Under the pieces are notes generated by a model. That model saw only the letters and a program-made list of their open reading frames with translations, was not told where the DNA came from and ran no database searches. A stretch of 64,000 nt of DNA from Hydrangea macrophylla (lineage: Eukaryota; Streptophyta; Magnoliopsida; Cornales; Hydrangeaceae). Both the position numbers and the translations under genes were made by a program. How positions within the stretch are numbered: the stretch's first letter is position 1; every line of letters begins with the position of its first letter. This document shows positions 1 to 10,619 of the stretch, in pieces. The stretch is taken from contig CM066991.1 in NCBI GenBank assembly GCA_033977485.1, positions 53,608,850 through 53,672,849 of the forward strand, written 5' to 3'.

Positions 1-1073
1 GATTTCTCTCAATTCATAACTTCAATCCTAGTTTATCTTTTTCCTATGCATTCTAGACTCAGTAGGGATGATCTCTATAAAAGTTCATGAATTTCAAGTT
101 CTTTTAACCTCACTTTTCCATTTTTTCAAGATGTTACAAACATTCTGTCCACTATTCACAACAAGCTTATTTTGATTTTTACTCTTCGATTAGATGTATA
201 CAGGCATTCTAAATTAGCTCATATCTTAGAAAGTTGTTCATACCACTTTTGTATATATCATATAATAATATCCTTCATGCATTCATGCATATTCTATACT
301 TTCAAGTCACTTTAGAAAATCCATGAACAAGCACACTACAACTTTATACACTCTAGGAGCATACATTGCATCAATGCAAGATTCGGAGTTTTTGTGACTC
401 CTAATCTAAGAAGATTATAAGGAATAAAGTTGATGACACGCTCATGCTTCTCCTCAGTCAAATCTTCCTTTCTCATCCGTCCTGGGGATTGAGAGGCCTT
501 CATTTTTCTAGAATCAACATGCATACATCCTAGTTTGCTAAGCATATTTTCTTTGATTATTTGTTTCAAGAACAACTCGTGTCCCCCCTCTTAGACTGGG
601 AAAAATTGATTACTTGATATGTGATTAGACATTTTTCCTAAGTTTGTTTAGTGTCATCATTCACTTTGCATTGTGTGACATTTGGCTTAGATCTTAAGAA
701 TTATATCTTATATTTTGATCTTCCATTTCAAGTTTCTTGCGTGATGTAATATACTTATCATAGTATTAAATGTCAAACAATACATAGTATAAAATGATTA
801 TTTGGAAGCTAATTAAGGCACGTCCAAAGATGGGGCAAGTTGAGGGTGTTTTAGTCTTTGCGAAGGCTCTTTCCTCTCTCATACAAAAATTCTAAGCCAA
901 GTTCTTTGGTTATGAAGGGTCAGTGCCCTTTATCCATTTATGTGAGTCAAATTGGGTTCCTTGGTTCCCTAAAGACCGAGTGACGACTTTGTATCCATTG
1001 TCTTAGACCTCTAAAAGATTTCAAAAGAAAATTCAAAACAAAATGGGTAGATCCCGTGGCCGCATGTCCACAA
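1..1073 (+). mobile_element. K: 3' part of a Tat/Ogre-like LTR (left end outside window)
   Basis: No coding sequence is visible here. The last 250 bases have the layout of the end of Tat-lineage LTRs: a 'ggtgttttagtctttgcgaa' stretch, then GACCGAGTGACGAC, then an A-rich run and a terminal CCGCATGTCCACA ending in CA at 1073. The LTR of element G ends in a matching way (GTGGCGACTC, then GATGTCCACA at 47421). No PBS follows 1073, so this is either a solo LTR or the 3' LTR of an element lying to the left. Its 5' end and TSD cannot be seen. Assignment is by structure, not by coding sequence. Confidence 0.45.
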
Positions 1074-1934
1074 CAGTCCACTGCATGTCAGGGATATAAT
1101 GTTTGAGTCAAGGCATATCAATCTATTGCCATGACTCAGTGACGTCTTCCAGTGATCCCAACCCACTGCTTTTAAGGACATAGTCACAACCTACTACTTT
1201 ATAGGATATATCATGGATCACCTGGCTATCTTAGGACTACTTGGTTCAGCCCACTGCTTTCAAGGATATATTCACAGCCCACTACTTTTAAGGACATATC
1301 ATGACCAAGCGTTCACCCACGTACAATTCACAGAACTTATCAAACCTACCTAAGTTTTGTACTAATTACTGATACATGACCTCCTATTATGGCCTGACTA
1401 CTCAGATTAAAATGAAACGGGTATCGAATTGATTCACGACTACCATGTCTATCTAACATTACTACACGTTATCTTGTTACTCTTATGTTATCTAATATAG
1501 TGTCGCACCATCTCTTAAATCAATAGTATTGCATATTGAAAGCATGAAATGGTATTTGAACAACTAAGCAGTACACATTATAGACAAACAGTGACATTAG
1601 TAATCTATAAGTACCAATTGATTGAAGTCATTTTTAATCTACTGGGAACAATAGTTTTAATCAATTGAAGTCATTTTCAATCGATTGAGTGAATAGTTAT
1701 GTCAATCAATTTAAATCCCTTTCAATCGATTGATACAAGTTCAATCGAATGAAATTGTCATCTTCTCCAGAAACTGACAGTGACAGATTGGGCTTTGGTT
1801 TGCCATATTTGGTTCGTTTATTCACATTTAAAGCTTACAAAAACTTCTACCCTAAGCTATTGAGTGAGTTTGGAACTCACCAAAGTGAAGGGAGTGTTTG
1901 GTTTGAGCTTTTGGAGCTTGGTTTCCAATGGCCA

Positions 1935-1935
1935 A

Positions 1936-1987
<52 letters not shown>

Positions 1988-1997
1988 ACACACACAC
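1935..1997. repeat. (CT)n(CA)n microsatellite
   Basis: About ten CT units are followed by about twenty CA units with one interruption. A CT-rich low-complexity tail runs on to about 2130. It lies within the A LTR. The open frames over it (poly-His-Thr, poly-Leu-Ser) are translation artefacts. Confidence 0.95.
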
Positions 1998-2361
1998 TCT
2001 TTCTCTCCCTCTCTCCCTCTATCGTCTTTCTCTTCTCTATCTCTATCTCTATCTCTTCTCTCCTTCTTTTTCTGCTCTTCTTCTCCTCCTCTCTCTTCTG
2101 CCTCTTCTGTCTTCTCTCTATCTCTTTCTCACAGTGTATATATATGGTGTATGTGTGTGTATATATATAATATCTATCTCTCTCTATCTCTCTTCACTGT
2201 CCAACCCTCATACACACACATACACGAATGGTCTCATATATATAGGGTAAATGAGGTACAAGTGGCACCTTCTGCAAAACCTGGGGATAAGGTTTAGACT
2301 ACTTTGAATCAATTGAAGTGAGTCCAATTAATTGATAATAGGTGGCAATGGTTCAATCGAT

Positions 2362-2507
2362 TGGTATGAGTTCAAGTGATTGGTAAAGGTTCCACAGCAT
2401 GGATTCAGGTTGACAGAGTTTCAATCGATTGTAATAGGTTCAATCGATTGAAAAGGCCAGTATGTTAATCGATTGATGTAAGTTCAATCGATTGAAAAAG
2501 AAATTAC
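2362..2507. promoter_or_regulatory. Palindrome cluster TTCAATCGATTGAA in the A LTR (U3 side)
   Basis: Several full or near copies of TCAATCGATTGA occur here, for example at 2483-2496. More copies lie at 1616-1752 on the other side of the microsatellite. On the element's minus strand, this cluster lies upstream of a TATATATA stretch near 2240, where a promoter would be expected. A regulatory role is inferred from position and repetition only. Confidence 0.4.
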
Positions 2508-2576
2508 AAGTATGGTAAAGAAAATTATACAGAATCTCGTATTAATTTTATATATACAAAAATACAAGGTATTACA

Positions 2577-4942
2577 TCATCCACCAATTCTTAAAAGATT
2601 TCATCCTCAAAATCTAAAGTAGTAGAGTTAAAAAAAAATGAAAACTTCTCGCGCATCTCTGACTCTAGTTCCCACAAGACTTCTCGTTCATCATGGTACT
2701 TCCATTGGATCTTCATTAATGGAATCTCCTTGTTCCTGAGCTTCTCAGTTCCTTAGTCTAGAATCTGTACTGGTCCTTCGTTAAAGGTGACATTGTCGTA
2801 ACTTTTATATCCTTGAAGTTGATCTCATGCGCCGGGTTGTGAGCACACTTCCTCAACATACTAATGTGAAAGACATTATGCACTCTCGACATTTTTGGTG
2901 GTGATACCAGTCTATTAGCAACCTTTCCCACGCACTCTAAAATGTCGAATGGCCAAATGAATCATGGCGATAACTTGTCTCTCTTCTGACCGAACCTAAC
3001 GATACCTCAAATTAGCAAAACCTTAAGCAATACGTGGTCTCCTACCATAAAATCTAAGCCTCTACATCGTTCATCAACGTAGCTCTTATGTTTGGTCTGC
3101 GCCATCCTCATCTTCTCACGTACTACTTGATTTTTTCACACCATCCCTGTCCTAAGAAGTTGATCTCCAACTTTGGCACAACATAGTGGTGATCGGCATG
3201 GAAGTCCGTACAAAGCTTTGTTTGATGCCATTGGTATGGTCGTATGATAGTTATTATTGTAGGCAAATTCTATTAAAGGTAAGTACATCTCCTAAGCACT
3301 CTTAAAATATATGACGCAAGCTTGTAGCATATCTTACCTCACTTGATTAACTTGTTTAGTGTGTCCATCGGTCTGTGGATGGAAGGATGGACTCAAATTC
3401 AATGTACTTCCCATCGCTTTTTGGAAACTCTTCCAAAACTCTGAGGTGAAATGCAAATCTCGACCTAACACGATTGAGACGGGTATGCCATGTAATCGCA
3501 TAACTTGTTTCAAGTACATATGGCTCAAATGTTCTACTAGATATGTCATGCTATAGGCAATAAAATGCACCATCTTGATGAGTCTATCCACTATTACCCA
3601 AATAGCATCGTGGTTTTGCTGAGACCTTGGTAAACCTACCATGAAATCCATAGTTATGTGTTCCCATTTCCATTGGGGAATTAGTAGCAGCTGTAGGAGT
3701 CTAGGTGGTTTCGGATGTTTTGCCTTCACTTGCTTACAAGTAAGACATTGAGATAAACACTCAGCTACTTCTCTCTTCATTCCATCCCACAAAAAATTTC
3801 TCTTTAAGTCCTTGTACGTCTTTGTACCTCTTACACCTCCAGGGTGTACAGTCATTCGTGACTTGTGTGATTCATCTAATACATCCTTTTTGAGATTATC
3901 CTCACTAGGCATACACAGTCTACCTTTACATCTTAAGGCTACATCCGCACCAATAACCCAGACTTCGGGTTTCTTCGCTGACATCTTAGAGAACCATAGT
4001 TTCAAATCCTCTGTTGACTATTAAGCCTCTATAATACGGGTAATTAGGGTCGATTGGATAACAAAGCATCCAAAATGTTGTCCTTCTGTTGATTCTAATG
4101 ATTGAAGATCAAACTCGAATAAGGTTTCCAATGCTTGCAATTCTCAAATCAATATAGCAGCGATTACTAATCGAGGTCAGCGACTCAAAGCATCAACCAT
4201 GACATTTGCTTTGTCCAGATGGTATTACAAAGAAAATTTATAGTCCTTGAGTAATTCCATCCATCTTCATTGTCGCATGTTCAGCTCCTTTTGAGAAAAC
4301 AAGTACCTTAAACTCTTGTGATCTGAGAATAGATCGAACATCTCATCATACAAATAGTGTCTCTAGATCTTTAGGGCAAACACTATTGCATCTAATTCCA
4401 AGTGGTGCATAGGATAATTCTTGATCCATATGCAATCACATTCTCATCATGCATAAGCACACAACCAAATCCTTGGTGTGATGCATCACCGTAGATAATA
4501 AAATTTTCTCCACTCCTAGGTATCATGAGTACCGAAGCTGAGGTTAATCTTTTTGTTAACTCTTGATATGAACCCTTATGCTTATCTGTCCATTTAGACT
4601 TGATCTCCTTTCGTGTTAAGTTCGTCAGTGATCCCGCGATCTTGGAGAATCCTTCAACGAATCTCTAGTAATATCTAGCTAGACTGAGAAAACTCTTAAC
4701 TTTGATTGTATTGGTTGGTCTATTCTAGTTTAAGATTGCATCAATCTTAGATGAGCCCTCAGAAGTTCCATCTCAAGAAATTACGTGTCCCAAGAATTTG
4801 ACTTCCTATAGCAAAAATTCGCACTTGCTGGACTTCACATACAACTAATTATCTCGGAGTGTCCATAGAATAATCTGTAAATGTTCCTTGTGACCTTCCT
4901 CTATCATTGAGCAATTTATAACTAGGAACTCATAATTCCCAT
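2577..4942 (-). pseudogene. pol: A: chromovirus pol 3' half (RT end, RNase H, integrase, chromodomain region)
   Basis: Minus-strand Ty3/gypsy pol in several frames. The integrase block at 3334-4005 shows the HHCC zinc finger (ESHKSR, TVHPGG, CLTC) and the first two core acids (TMDFMVG; GRDLHF). Where the third acid belongs the sequence reads TDGHTKQVNQ, so the usual Glu is Lys. RNase H lies at about 4040-4560 and the RT thumb at 4600-4900. The C-terminal integrase/chromodomain region at about 2620-2960 is broken. The stretch that should carry the RT catalytic FIDD is missing: YEFLV is followed within a few residues by the EEGHKEHL block, so the enzyme was deleted before or around the E insertion. 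Element E interrupts the frame at 4942; it resumes at 8652. Confidence 0.85.
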
Positions 4943-5578
4943 TGATGATGCCAGAATTTGGTAAGAGTAAAGTAGAGCAATTTAAGGAAAGAGAGAGAGA
5001 GTGAGAGAGACTATTTTTTGTATGTGGTTCGGCCTTGTTAATGAAGGTACCTACATCCAAGTCTGTGTCTGAGCACGTTCACTAGAAGATCACCGGTGGG
5101 CCTGGTGAGCCAACAAAGAGGGGCGACACTACCAGTAATACCGGCCGGGTGTATGCGTACAATGGTGAATTCTATAGAGGTGCTGTTTAGACTGAAAAGT
5201 CAGCCCCTTCAATGGGGGGTGAGGGGTCTCTTTTATAGATGCAAGAGACCTACTCTTACATGGATAAGGAAATATAATCCAATTGATATAGATTGGCATT
5301 AATTGTGGGGGTTTCCTAATTGGATTAGGAAATAGTTTGCACTTTTCATTAGTCTTCTAGCTTGTGTAGGAAACTGCCCATAATGCTCGGGATCATGCCT
5401 ATGGGCCCGGATGAGCTGTTTCCATGGTAGGATGTGCTTGTGCAATCTTCCCAACCTGTTGGCTAGGTCGTGGATGAACCGTTCAGGAGGCATCAGGTGG
5501 ACCAAAGCACTCGGGATAATGCTTGTCAGTAGTTATAGAATAGAACCGCTCGGGCATGGGCTGATTTTGGGTGTATCA
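4943..5578 (-). repeat. E: 3' LTR
   Basis: 636 bp, same ends as the 5' LTR. It follows the polypurine tract at about 5579-5595, which reads on the minus strand as GGAAATAGGGGGCAAC. The open frames over it are not conserved coding sequence. Confidence 0.92.
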
Positions 5579-5689
5579 GTTGCCCCCTATTTCCAAGGTT
5601 GGCTGGATGCTATATCGGGGCAAGTTTGAAAATCAGTTTGATGTTACTTGCCATTGTCTGAGTGCTTGGGGAAGCTGCCTCGGGGCTTC

Positions 5690-6590
5690 TGAGATTGGTG
5701 AGTCCTCAGGAACTGGCTGAGAGTTGAGACCCAGCCTAACTCAGGACCTTTAGGTGCTCGGGAACTGACTAGGAGTTGAGACCCGGCCTAATTCGTAGTC
5801 TTTGAATGCTCGGGAAGTGACCGAGAGTCGAGACTCGGCCTACTTCAGAGTCTTTTTACTTGAGTTAGCTCCTAGGATGGTTATCTTCTACCCGTAAACC
5901 TTCGTCAAGGTTGTGGGTAGAAGAATTTGACCATGTTGGAAAAGCCGACCTAAAGCGTATTGCTTTAGGGTCCTTTTATGTTAACTCCCCAGGATGGTTG
6001 TCTTCTGCCCAGTTAGCCTTCATCAAGACTGTTGGGAGAAGAGCTTAACCATGTTGGTGGAGCTGACCTAAATCACGTTGCTTTATGGTCTTTTTGCTCC
6101 TCTATCGTCGGCCAACCTAAGAGATTTTAGTCACCTCTATCGTCGGTTTGGACCTAAGTGGAGTTAATGCCTCTGAGTACTGTAGGTGCTCGGATTGTCC
6201 AAGATATTGACCATCCACGAGGCCTGTAGATACCCGGTGTGATTACCTGTTTAGTTCACTACGCCGTCTTGCCCCCCAAGCTTTCACTAAGACAAGGGTC
6301 TTACAGAGGCTATGACTGTAGGTAACCGACCTGGAACATGGTGGTTGCAGGGTCTTTTGAAGCTTTCCATCATTAGCCACCTAGGGGGTTTGCCCCCATC
6401 GTCGGTTGGACCTAAGAGAAACTAGTGCCTCGAGCGTGACCCCGAGGTCTTTGGTGCCTGGGTTCAGAGCCTGAGGTCTTTAGTGCCTGAGTTCGAAGCT
6501 CGAGGTCTTTTTTGTGCCTCGGGGTTAGGCCCAAGGTCATTGTATGCCTCGGGGTTAGGCCCGAGGTCTTTGTATGAGCTCTCTGATAAT
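5690..6590 (-). repeat. E: 3' non-coding region made of degenerate tandem repeats
   Basis: Between gag and the PPT there is no frame of note. At 5705-5870 a unit of about 55 bp recurs about three times (GAGTTGAGACCCGGCCTAA type). At 5880-6105 a unit of about 120 bp recurs twice (CTTCTGCCC to GGTGGAGCTGACCTAAA). At 6430-6580 a unit of about 30 bp containing GCCTCGGGGTTAGGCCCGAGGTC recurs four to five times. Its role is unknown. Confidence 0.7.
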
Positions 6591-6637
6591 CGGTGGGGCC
6601 TCATGTGGTGATCAAGCAAGTACCACTGTAGTTGGGC

Positions 6638-7957
6638 TCATCTAGACCGATGGAGACAGGAGGTCGGGTCTGGGCTACCGGACTCAGACCACTGTGATCT
6701 AGAGGTCAGGTCTGGGCTATCGGACTCAGACCACTGTGAACTGAAGGTACTGTCAGAACTCCCGGGCTGATCTCGCTTTCGCTTATTTCTGGAAGACTCG
6801 TTGCTTTCTTGCCTGGTGTCTTTGGTCTTCAGAAACTCTTCAGTGTCAATGTATTTTCCAACCCTCTCAGAGAGCTCAACCAAAGTTTTCGGTCAGTTTC
6901 TGTGGAACGACGCGGCGCACTTTGTGTGTTGAACTCCCGAGCAGAACGCTATGATGGCGATTGTCTCATTCAAATTGTGGATTTGAAGCTTCTGTTGGTT
7001 GAACCGGTCGGTGAACTCCTTGAGGGACTCATTATTCCATTGTCTGACTGTCAGTAGCTATATGTCATGCTTTGGCCGTTCATGCATGCCGGCGAACTGA
7101 TTGATGAACTGCTTGCTGAGTTGTTTGAAACTGCAGACCGATCTGGGCTCCAAGGAGTAAAACCACTGCACGGCACGGCCTTTCAAAGTGCTGGGGAAGG
7201 CTAGGCAGTGTAGTTCATCGGAGTTGGTGGCTAAGGCCATCTGAGCCTTGTAGGTCTGGACGTGGTCGACTGGGCTTCCCGAGCTGTTATAGGGATCTAG
7301 GCGAGGTTGCTTAAATTTGCGCGGGATGGCAAACCTTGTGATCTGGCTGGAGAACGGTGACTCTGTCTCGGTATTGTCCTGATTCTGAGCGCGGTTTTGA
7401 CCAAGCTTTTTGGCCACTCCGTCGATCTGTTTCTGCAAGTCCTTGATTCGGGCTTCCACTCCTTCCCGACTGGTATCCAAGGGATCAGTTGGGTCGGTGG
7501 AAGAGGCTTTTTCTTCATGGCGGGGTGCTATCCTCTGGGATCGGGCTCAGCTATGACTCTGGGTAACCGTGTACCCAGGGACGACTCGGCTCTTGATCGA
7601 GTGACCCTGGACTGATTCCCGGGCCATATGCTCCTTCCTATCCTCTCGGACAGCACGCCCACTGTTGATGTCTCTAGCATCCTCAACACGGGACGAGTTG
7701 GCTCGGGCACGTTGTCTGGTCAAGATCGGTTCCCGATCGTACGCAACATTCTCGGGTCGTTTCTCGTCCCCTGGAGGACTGCTTTGCTGGGTTAGCAGGG
7801 CTTTGATCTGTTGCTGGATTTGACGCTGGCCCTTGAGGAGTTGTGTGAGGATCGCGATGATCTGCTCAGATGTCATGACTACCGCAGCCGGTGCCGGGGC
7901 CGGAGGAACATCCCGGTCAGACTGCTGATCAGCCTCCTTACCCTTCTTCGGTGGCAT
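6638..7957 (-). pseudogene. gag: E: gag polyprotein with three in-frame stops
   Basis: One continuous minus-strand frame of about 439 codons starts at the ATG at 7955-7957 (MPPKKGKEADQQ). Three nonsense codons break it: at about 7547 (TGA), about 7058 (TAG) and about 6897 (TGA). The N-terminal 130 residues are Gln-rich and polar. The retrotransposon gag domain follows, with FKQPRLDPYNSSG, the core block LKGRAVQWFYSLEP and FKQLSKQFINQFA, then VELSERVGKYIDTEEFLKTKD. The C-terminal tail is Ser/Arg-rich. No CCHC knuckle is seen. Gag would form the capsid that packages the RNA. At least two stops look like CGA-to-TGA changes, fitting decay of methylated CpG. The short frames starting at 7480 and 6883 are pieces of this same gene. 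Confidence 0.88.
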
Positions 7958-7999
7958 AACGATCAGTCAAGAGATTTGTTGATGAGAAGACTTGTCGTT

Positions 8000-8018
8000 T
8001 CCCACAGACGGTGCCAAA
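8000..8018 (-). other. E: primer-binding site
   Basis: Minus-strand TTTGGCACCGTCTGTGGGA starts one base inside the 5' LTR end. This PBS type differs from the tRNA-iMet site of B, D and I. It marks E as dependent on a different gypsy lineage than its host A. Confidence 0.75.
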
Positions 8019-8019
8019 C

Positions 8020-8646
8020 TGATGATGCCAGAATTTGGTAAGAGTAAAGTAGAGCAATTTAAGGAGAGAGAGAGAGTGAGAGAGACTATTTTTTGTGTGT
8101 GGTTCGGCCCCGTTAATGAAGGTACCTACGTCCACGTGTGTGTCTGAGCACGTTCACTAGCAGATCACCGGCGGGCCTGGTGAGCCAACAAAGAGAGGCG
8201 GCACTACCAGTAATACCGGCCGGGTGTATGCATACAATGGTGAATTCTATAGAGATGTTGTTTAGACTGAAAAGTCGGCCCCTTCAATGAGGTGTCTCTT
8301 TCATAGATGCAAGAGACCTACTCTTACATGGATAAGGAAATATAATCCAATTGATATAGATTGGCATTAATTGTGGGGGTTTCCTAATTGGATTAGGAAA
8401 TAGTTTGTACTTTCCATTAGTCTTCTAGCTTGAGTAGAAAACTGCCCGTAATGCTCGGGATCATGCCTGTGGGCCCGGATGAGCTGTTCCCGCGGTAGGA
8501 TGTTCCTGTGCGGTCTTCCCGACCTGTTGGCCGGGTCGTGGATGAACCATTCGGGAGGCATCAGGTGGACCAAACCGCTCGGGATGATGCTTGTCAGTAG
8601 TTGCAGAATAGAACCGCTCGGGCATGGGCTGATTTTGGGTGTATCA
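8020..8646 (-). repeat. E: 5' LTR
   Basis: 627 bp. On the plus strand it runs from TGATGATGCC to GTGTATCA; in element sense it starts TGATACACCC. It carries a TATA-like CTATGAAAG, where the sister LTR reads CTATAAAAG (near 5233). A short GA run near 8065 is a microsatellite. The copy at 4943-5578 is nearly identical apart from small indels. Confidence 0.92.
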
Positions 8647-8651
8647 CCCAT

Positions 8652-9790
8652 ACTCATCCTAAAAGCAGTCTTCAACACGTCCTTTGGTCGAACTAATAAA
8701 TAATGATATCCTGAATGTAAATCAATCTTTAAAAAGGTCCTTGATCCTTACAACTGATCAAATAGGTTATCTATATGAGGAAGTGGATATCTATTCTTAA
8801 TTATAACCTTGTTCAACTCCTTGTAGTTGATACAGAGTCGAAGCATCCCATCCTTCTTTTTCACAAACAGTACTGATGATCCCTAAGTTGACGTGCTTGA
8901 GTGAACAAATCCTAGATCCTCTAGCTCCCGAACTTGCTTCTTTAATTCCAACATCTCAGTTGATGCCATCTAATATGGAGTTTTGAATATCGATAGTGTT
9001 TCAAGTAATAATTCTGCACAAAAGTCTATTTTTTTCTTCGGTGGAAGTCTTATAATATCTTGGAAAACGTCTTCAAAATCTTTCACGGTAGGGATTTTGT
9101 CTATAGTAAGTTTCGTACTCGTACTTCTGATCATTGCTAAACAACTGGTAAGGAATAGGTCACTCATCGGCTGATACTAAAATTTGACCATAGAACATCC
9201 TGGCATCGTAAAAACAATAGTCCTAGTAGTGCAATCCAAGTTGGCACCATACTTGTTAAGCCAATCCATTCCTAGGATAATGTTGACTTCCAACATTGAC
9301 AGAACTACCAAATCTACCAGAAGATTCCTATCTTCTATGGTCAAGGGACAATCTTTGCACACCTTACCCAACTTAACAGTCATTCCCAATGGTAACACAT
9401 CATTAAGTTCCAGCTCAAGTGCCTGGGGTACTAAACCCAACTGGCACACAATCTTAACAACGGTAAATCAACGTGCAACGCTAGTATCAAACAAAGCTTT
9501 AACTTGACTGTGAAAAAGTACAAGATACCTTCTAGATTCTGCTATTCCTCAGCATTAAAGCCTACTTCCTCTGGGATGATGGCATTCATCCGTATCTGAT
9601 CTAGGGGTCCCTATACTCCTTAAACTAGTGCCCCATAATAACCTTCGCGAGGTGCGCAATAGTCCTTAGTTAGTGACCAGACTTATCGCAGTAAGTGCAG
9701 GTGGTATATGATCGATGGTGGACTCTGGGTACTGTACAAAACTTAACAATGTGCCCAGGTACTCCACATTTGTAGCATCCTTCATTATTC
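8652..9790 (-). pseudogene. pol: A: chromovirus pol N-terminal half (RT start, protease, zinc knuckles)
   Basis: Continuation of A on the other side of E, minus strand. RT start is at about 8652-8950. The linker at 8970-9167 has the typical FEDVFQDIIRLPPKKK block. The protease-family region at 9177-9449 has VNIILGMDWLNKYGANLD; the aspartate motif upstream is not clean. A CX2CX4HX4C knuckle (CYKCGVPGHIVKFC) lies at 9736-9777 and a second, broken one (CTYCDKSGH then a stop) at about 9660-9700. Frames are interrupted several times. The B insertion splits the gene at 9795, just upstream of the first knuckle. Confidence 0.85.
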
Positions 9791-10619
9791 AGTCGTGTCA
9801 CGCCCCGGCATAGCCAAAATAGGGAAAATTTTAAAATTTCCATCTTGGACCTTGAGGCACGTGACTGGTTGCATTACCGAATTGTCCACGACCAAATACT
9901 AATAATAAACATCATAACAAAAAGGATAAGACCAACATCTGCTTACAAGGTTATATTACAATAGAATGCCACCTTACTAGATAACTATTACATCTTCGTA
10001 AATACATCAAAGTTTTATGGCTCTAAGGTATTACAAAAGCTATTACAAAAGATATAATAAGTCTTCTGATAGAGATTACAACCAAAAACATTTACAAAAG
10101 ACAGCCACTAGTCTTCTCTCTAACTAGCATATCCATAGCCATCTTAGGTGTACTCTTCCTCCACATTCTTCGCTTGCGTAGCATCATAACCCGTGTACTC
10201 ATCACCTGGATAAGATGGACATGGGAATGTCCAACGACATAAACGTCGTCAGCTTATAAATGCTAAGTGAGAGAACTAAATCAAATAGAAATTATATAGT
10301 TACAAACTAACAAGATACGTTTACTACTTTTAATACGTCTTTTAGGACCTTCGCATTCTCGCCATCGAACTATGACCACTAACGTGCCCGACTAAGTATT
10401 CAAAAAGAATACGAATAACCAACTCGACTCATCTTGACATCCTTAATGCCACAACTATCCATTTGTTGACACCATTCACTAACAAAAATACCTCTCACTA
10501 ACCATCTCGTCATGAAGAATCTAAATGTTGAGGAGTTCAAGAACATCCACTTTGCCACGAAGAATCGAAAGGAGTCTTAACTCTATGAACCATCACCTTG
10601 TTAGAAAGAATTGAAGTGT

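Larger units (their letters stand above)
1074..2576 (-). mobile_element. A: 3' LTR of the old chromovirus (partial)
   Basis: Read on the minus strand, the LTR starts TGTAATACC at 2576, directly after a purine-rich tract (GGTGGATGA). The same junction occurs in element B (14639) and the same TGTAATG start in element I (62392). The sequence is non-coding. It holds a CT/CA microsatellite, two clusters of the palindrome TTCAATCGATTGAA and, at 1155-1305, three copies of a motif like CCCACTGCTTTTAAGGA. The far end is not identified: no GGGGCGTGACA-type terminus is seen, and the K LTR abuts at 1073, perhaps by insertion. No second copy of this LTR is in the window. Confidence 0.55.
4943..8646 (-). 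mobile_element. E: complete non-autonomous TR-GAG retrotransposon
   Basis: This 3.7-kb element has two matching LTRs (636 and 627 bp) bounded by TG and CA and a perfect 5-bp TSD, CCCAT, at 4938-4942 and 8647-8651. It codes for gag only: there is no trace of protease, RT, RNase H or integrase. This is the architecture known as TR-GAG, which is thought to use enzymes of autonomous gypsy partners. PBS and polypurine tract (PPT) lie in the right places for a minus-strand element. It sits inside the RT coding region of A. A solo LTR of the same family (J) lies at 39273-39987. Confidence 0.92.

Noticed and set aside
1749..2297. 182-residue open frame
   Set aside because: It is the translation of CT/CA microsatellites in the A LTR.
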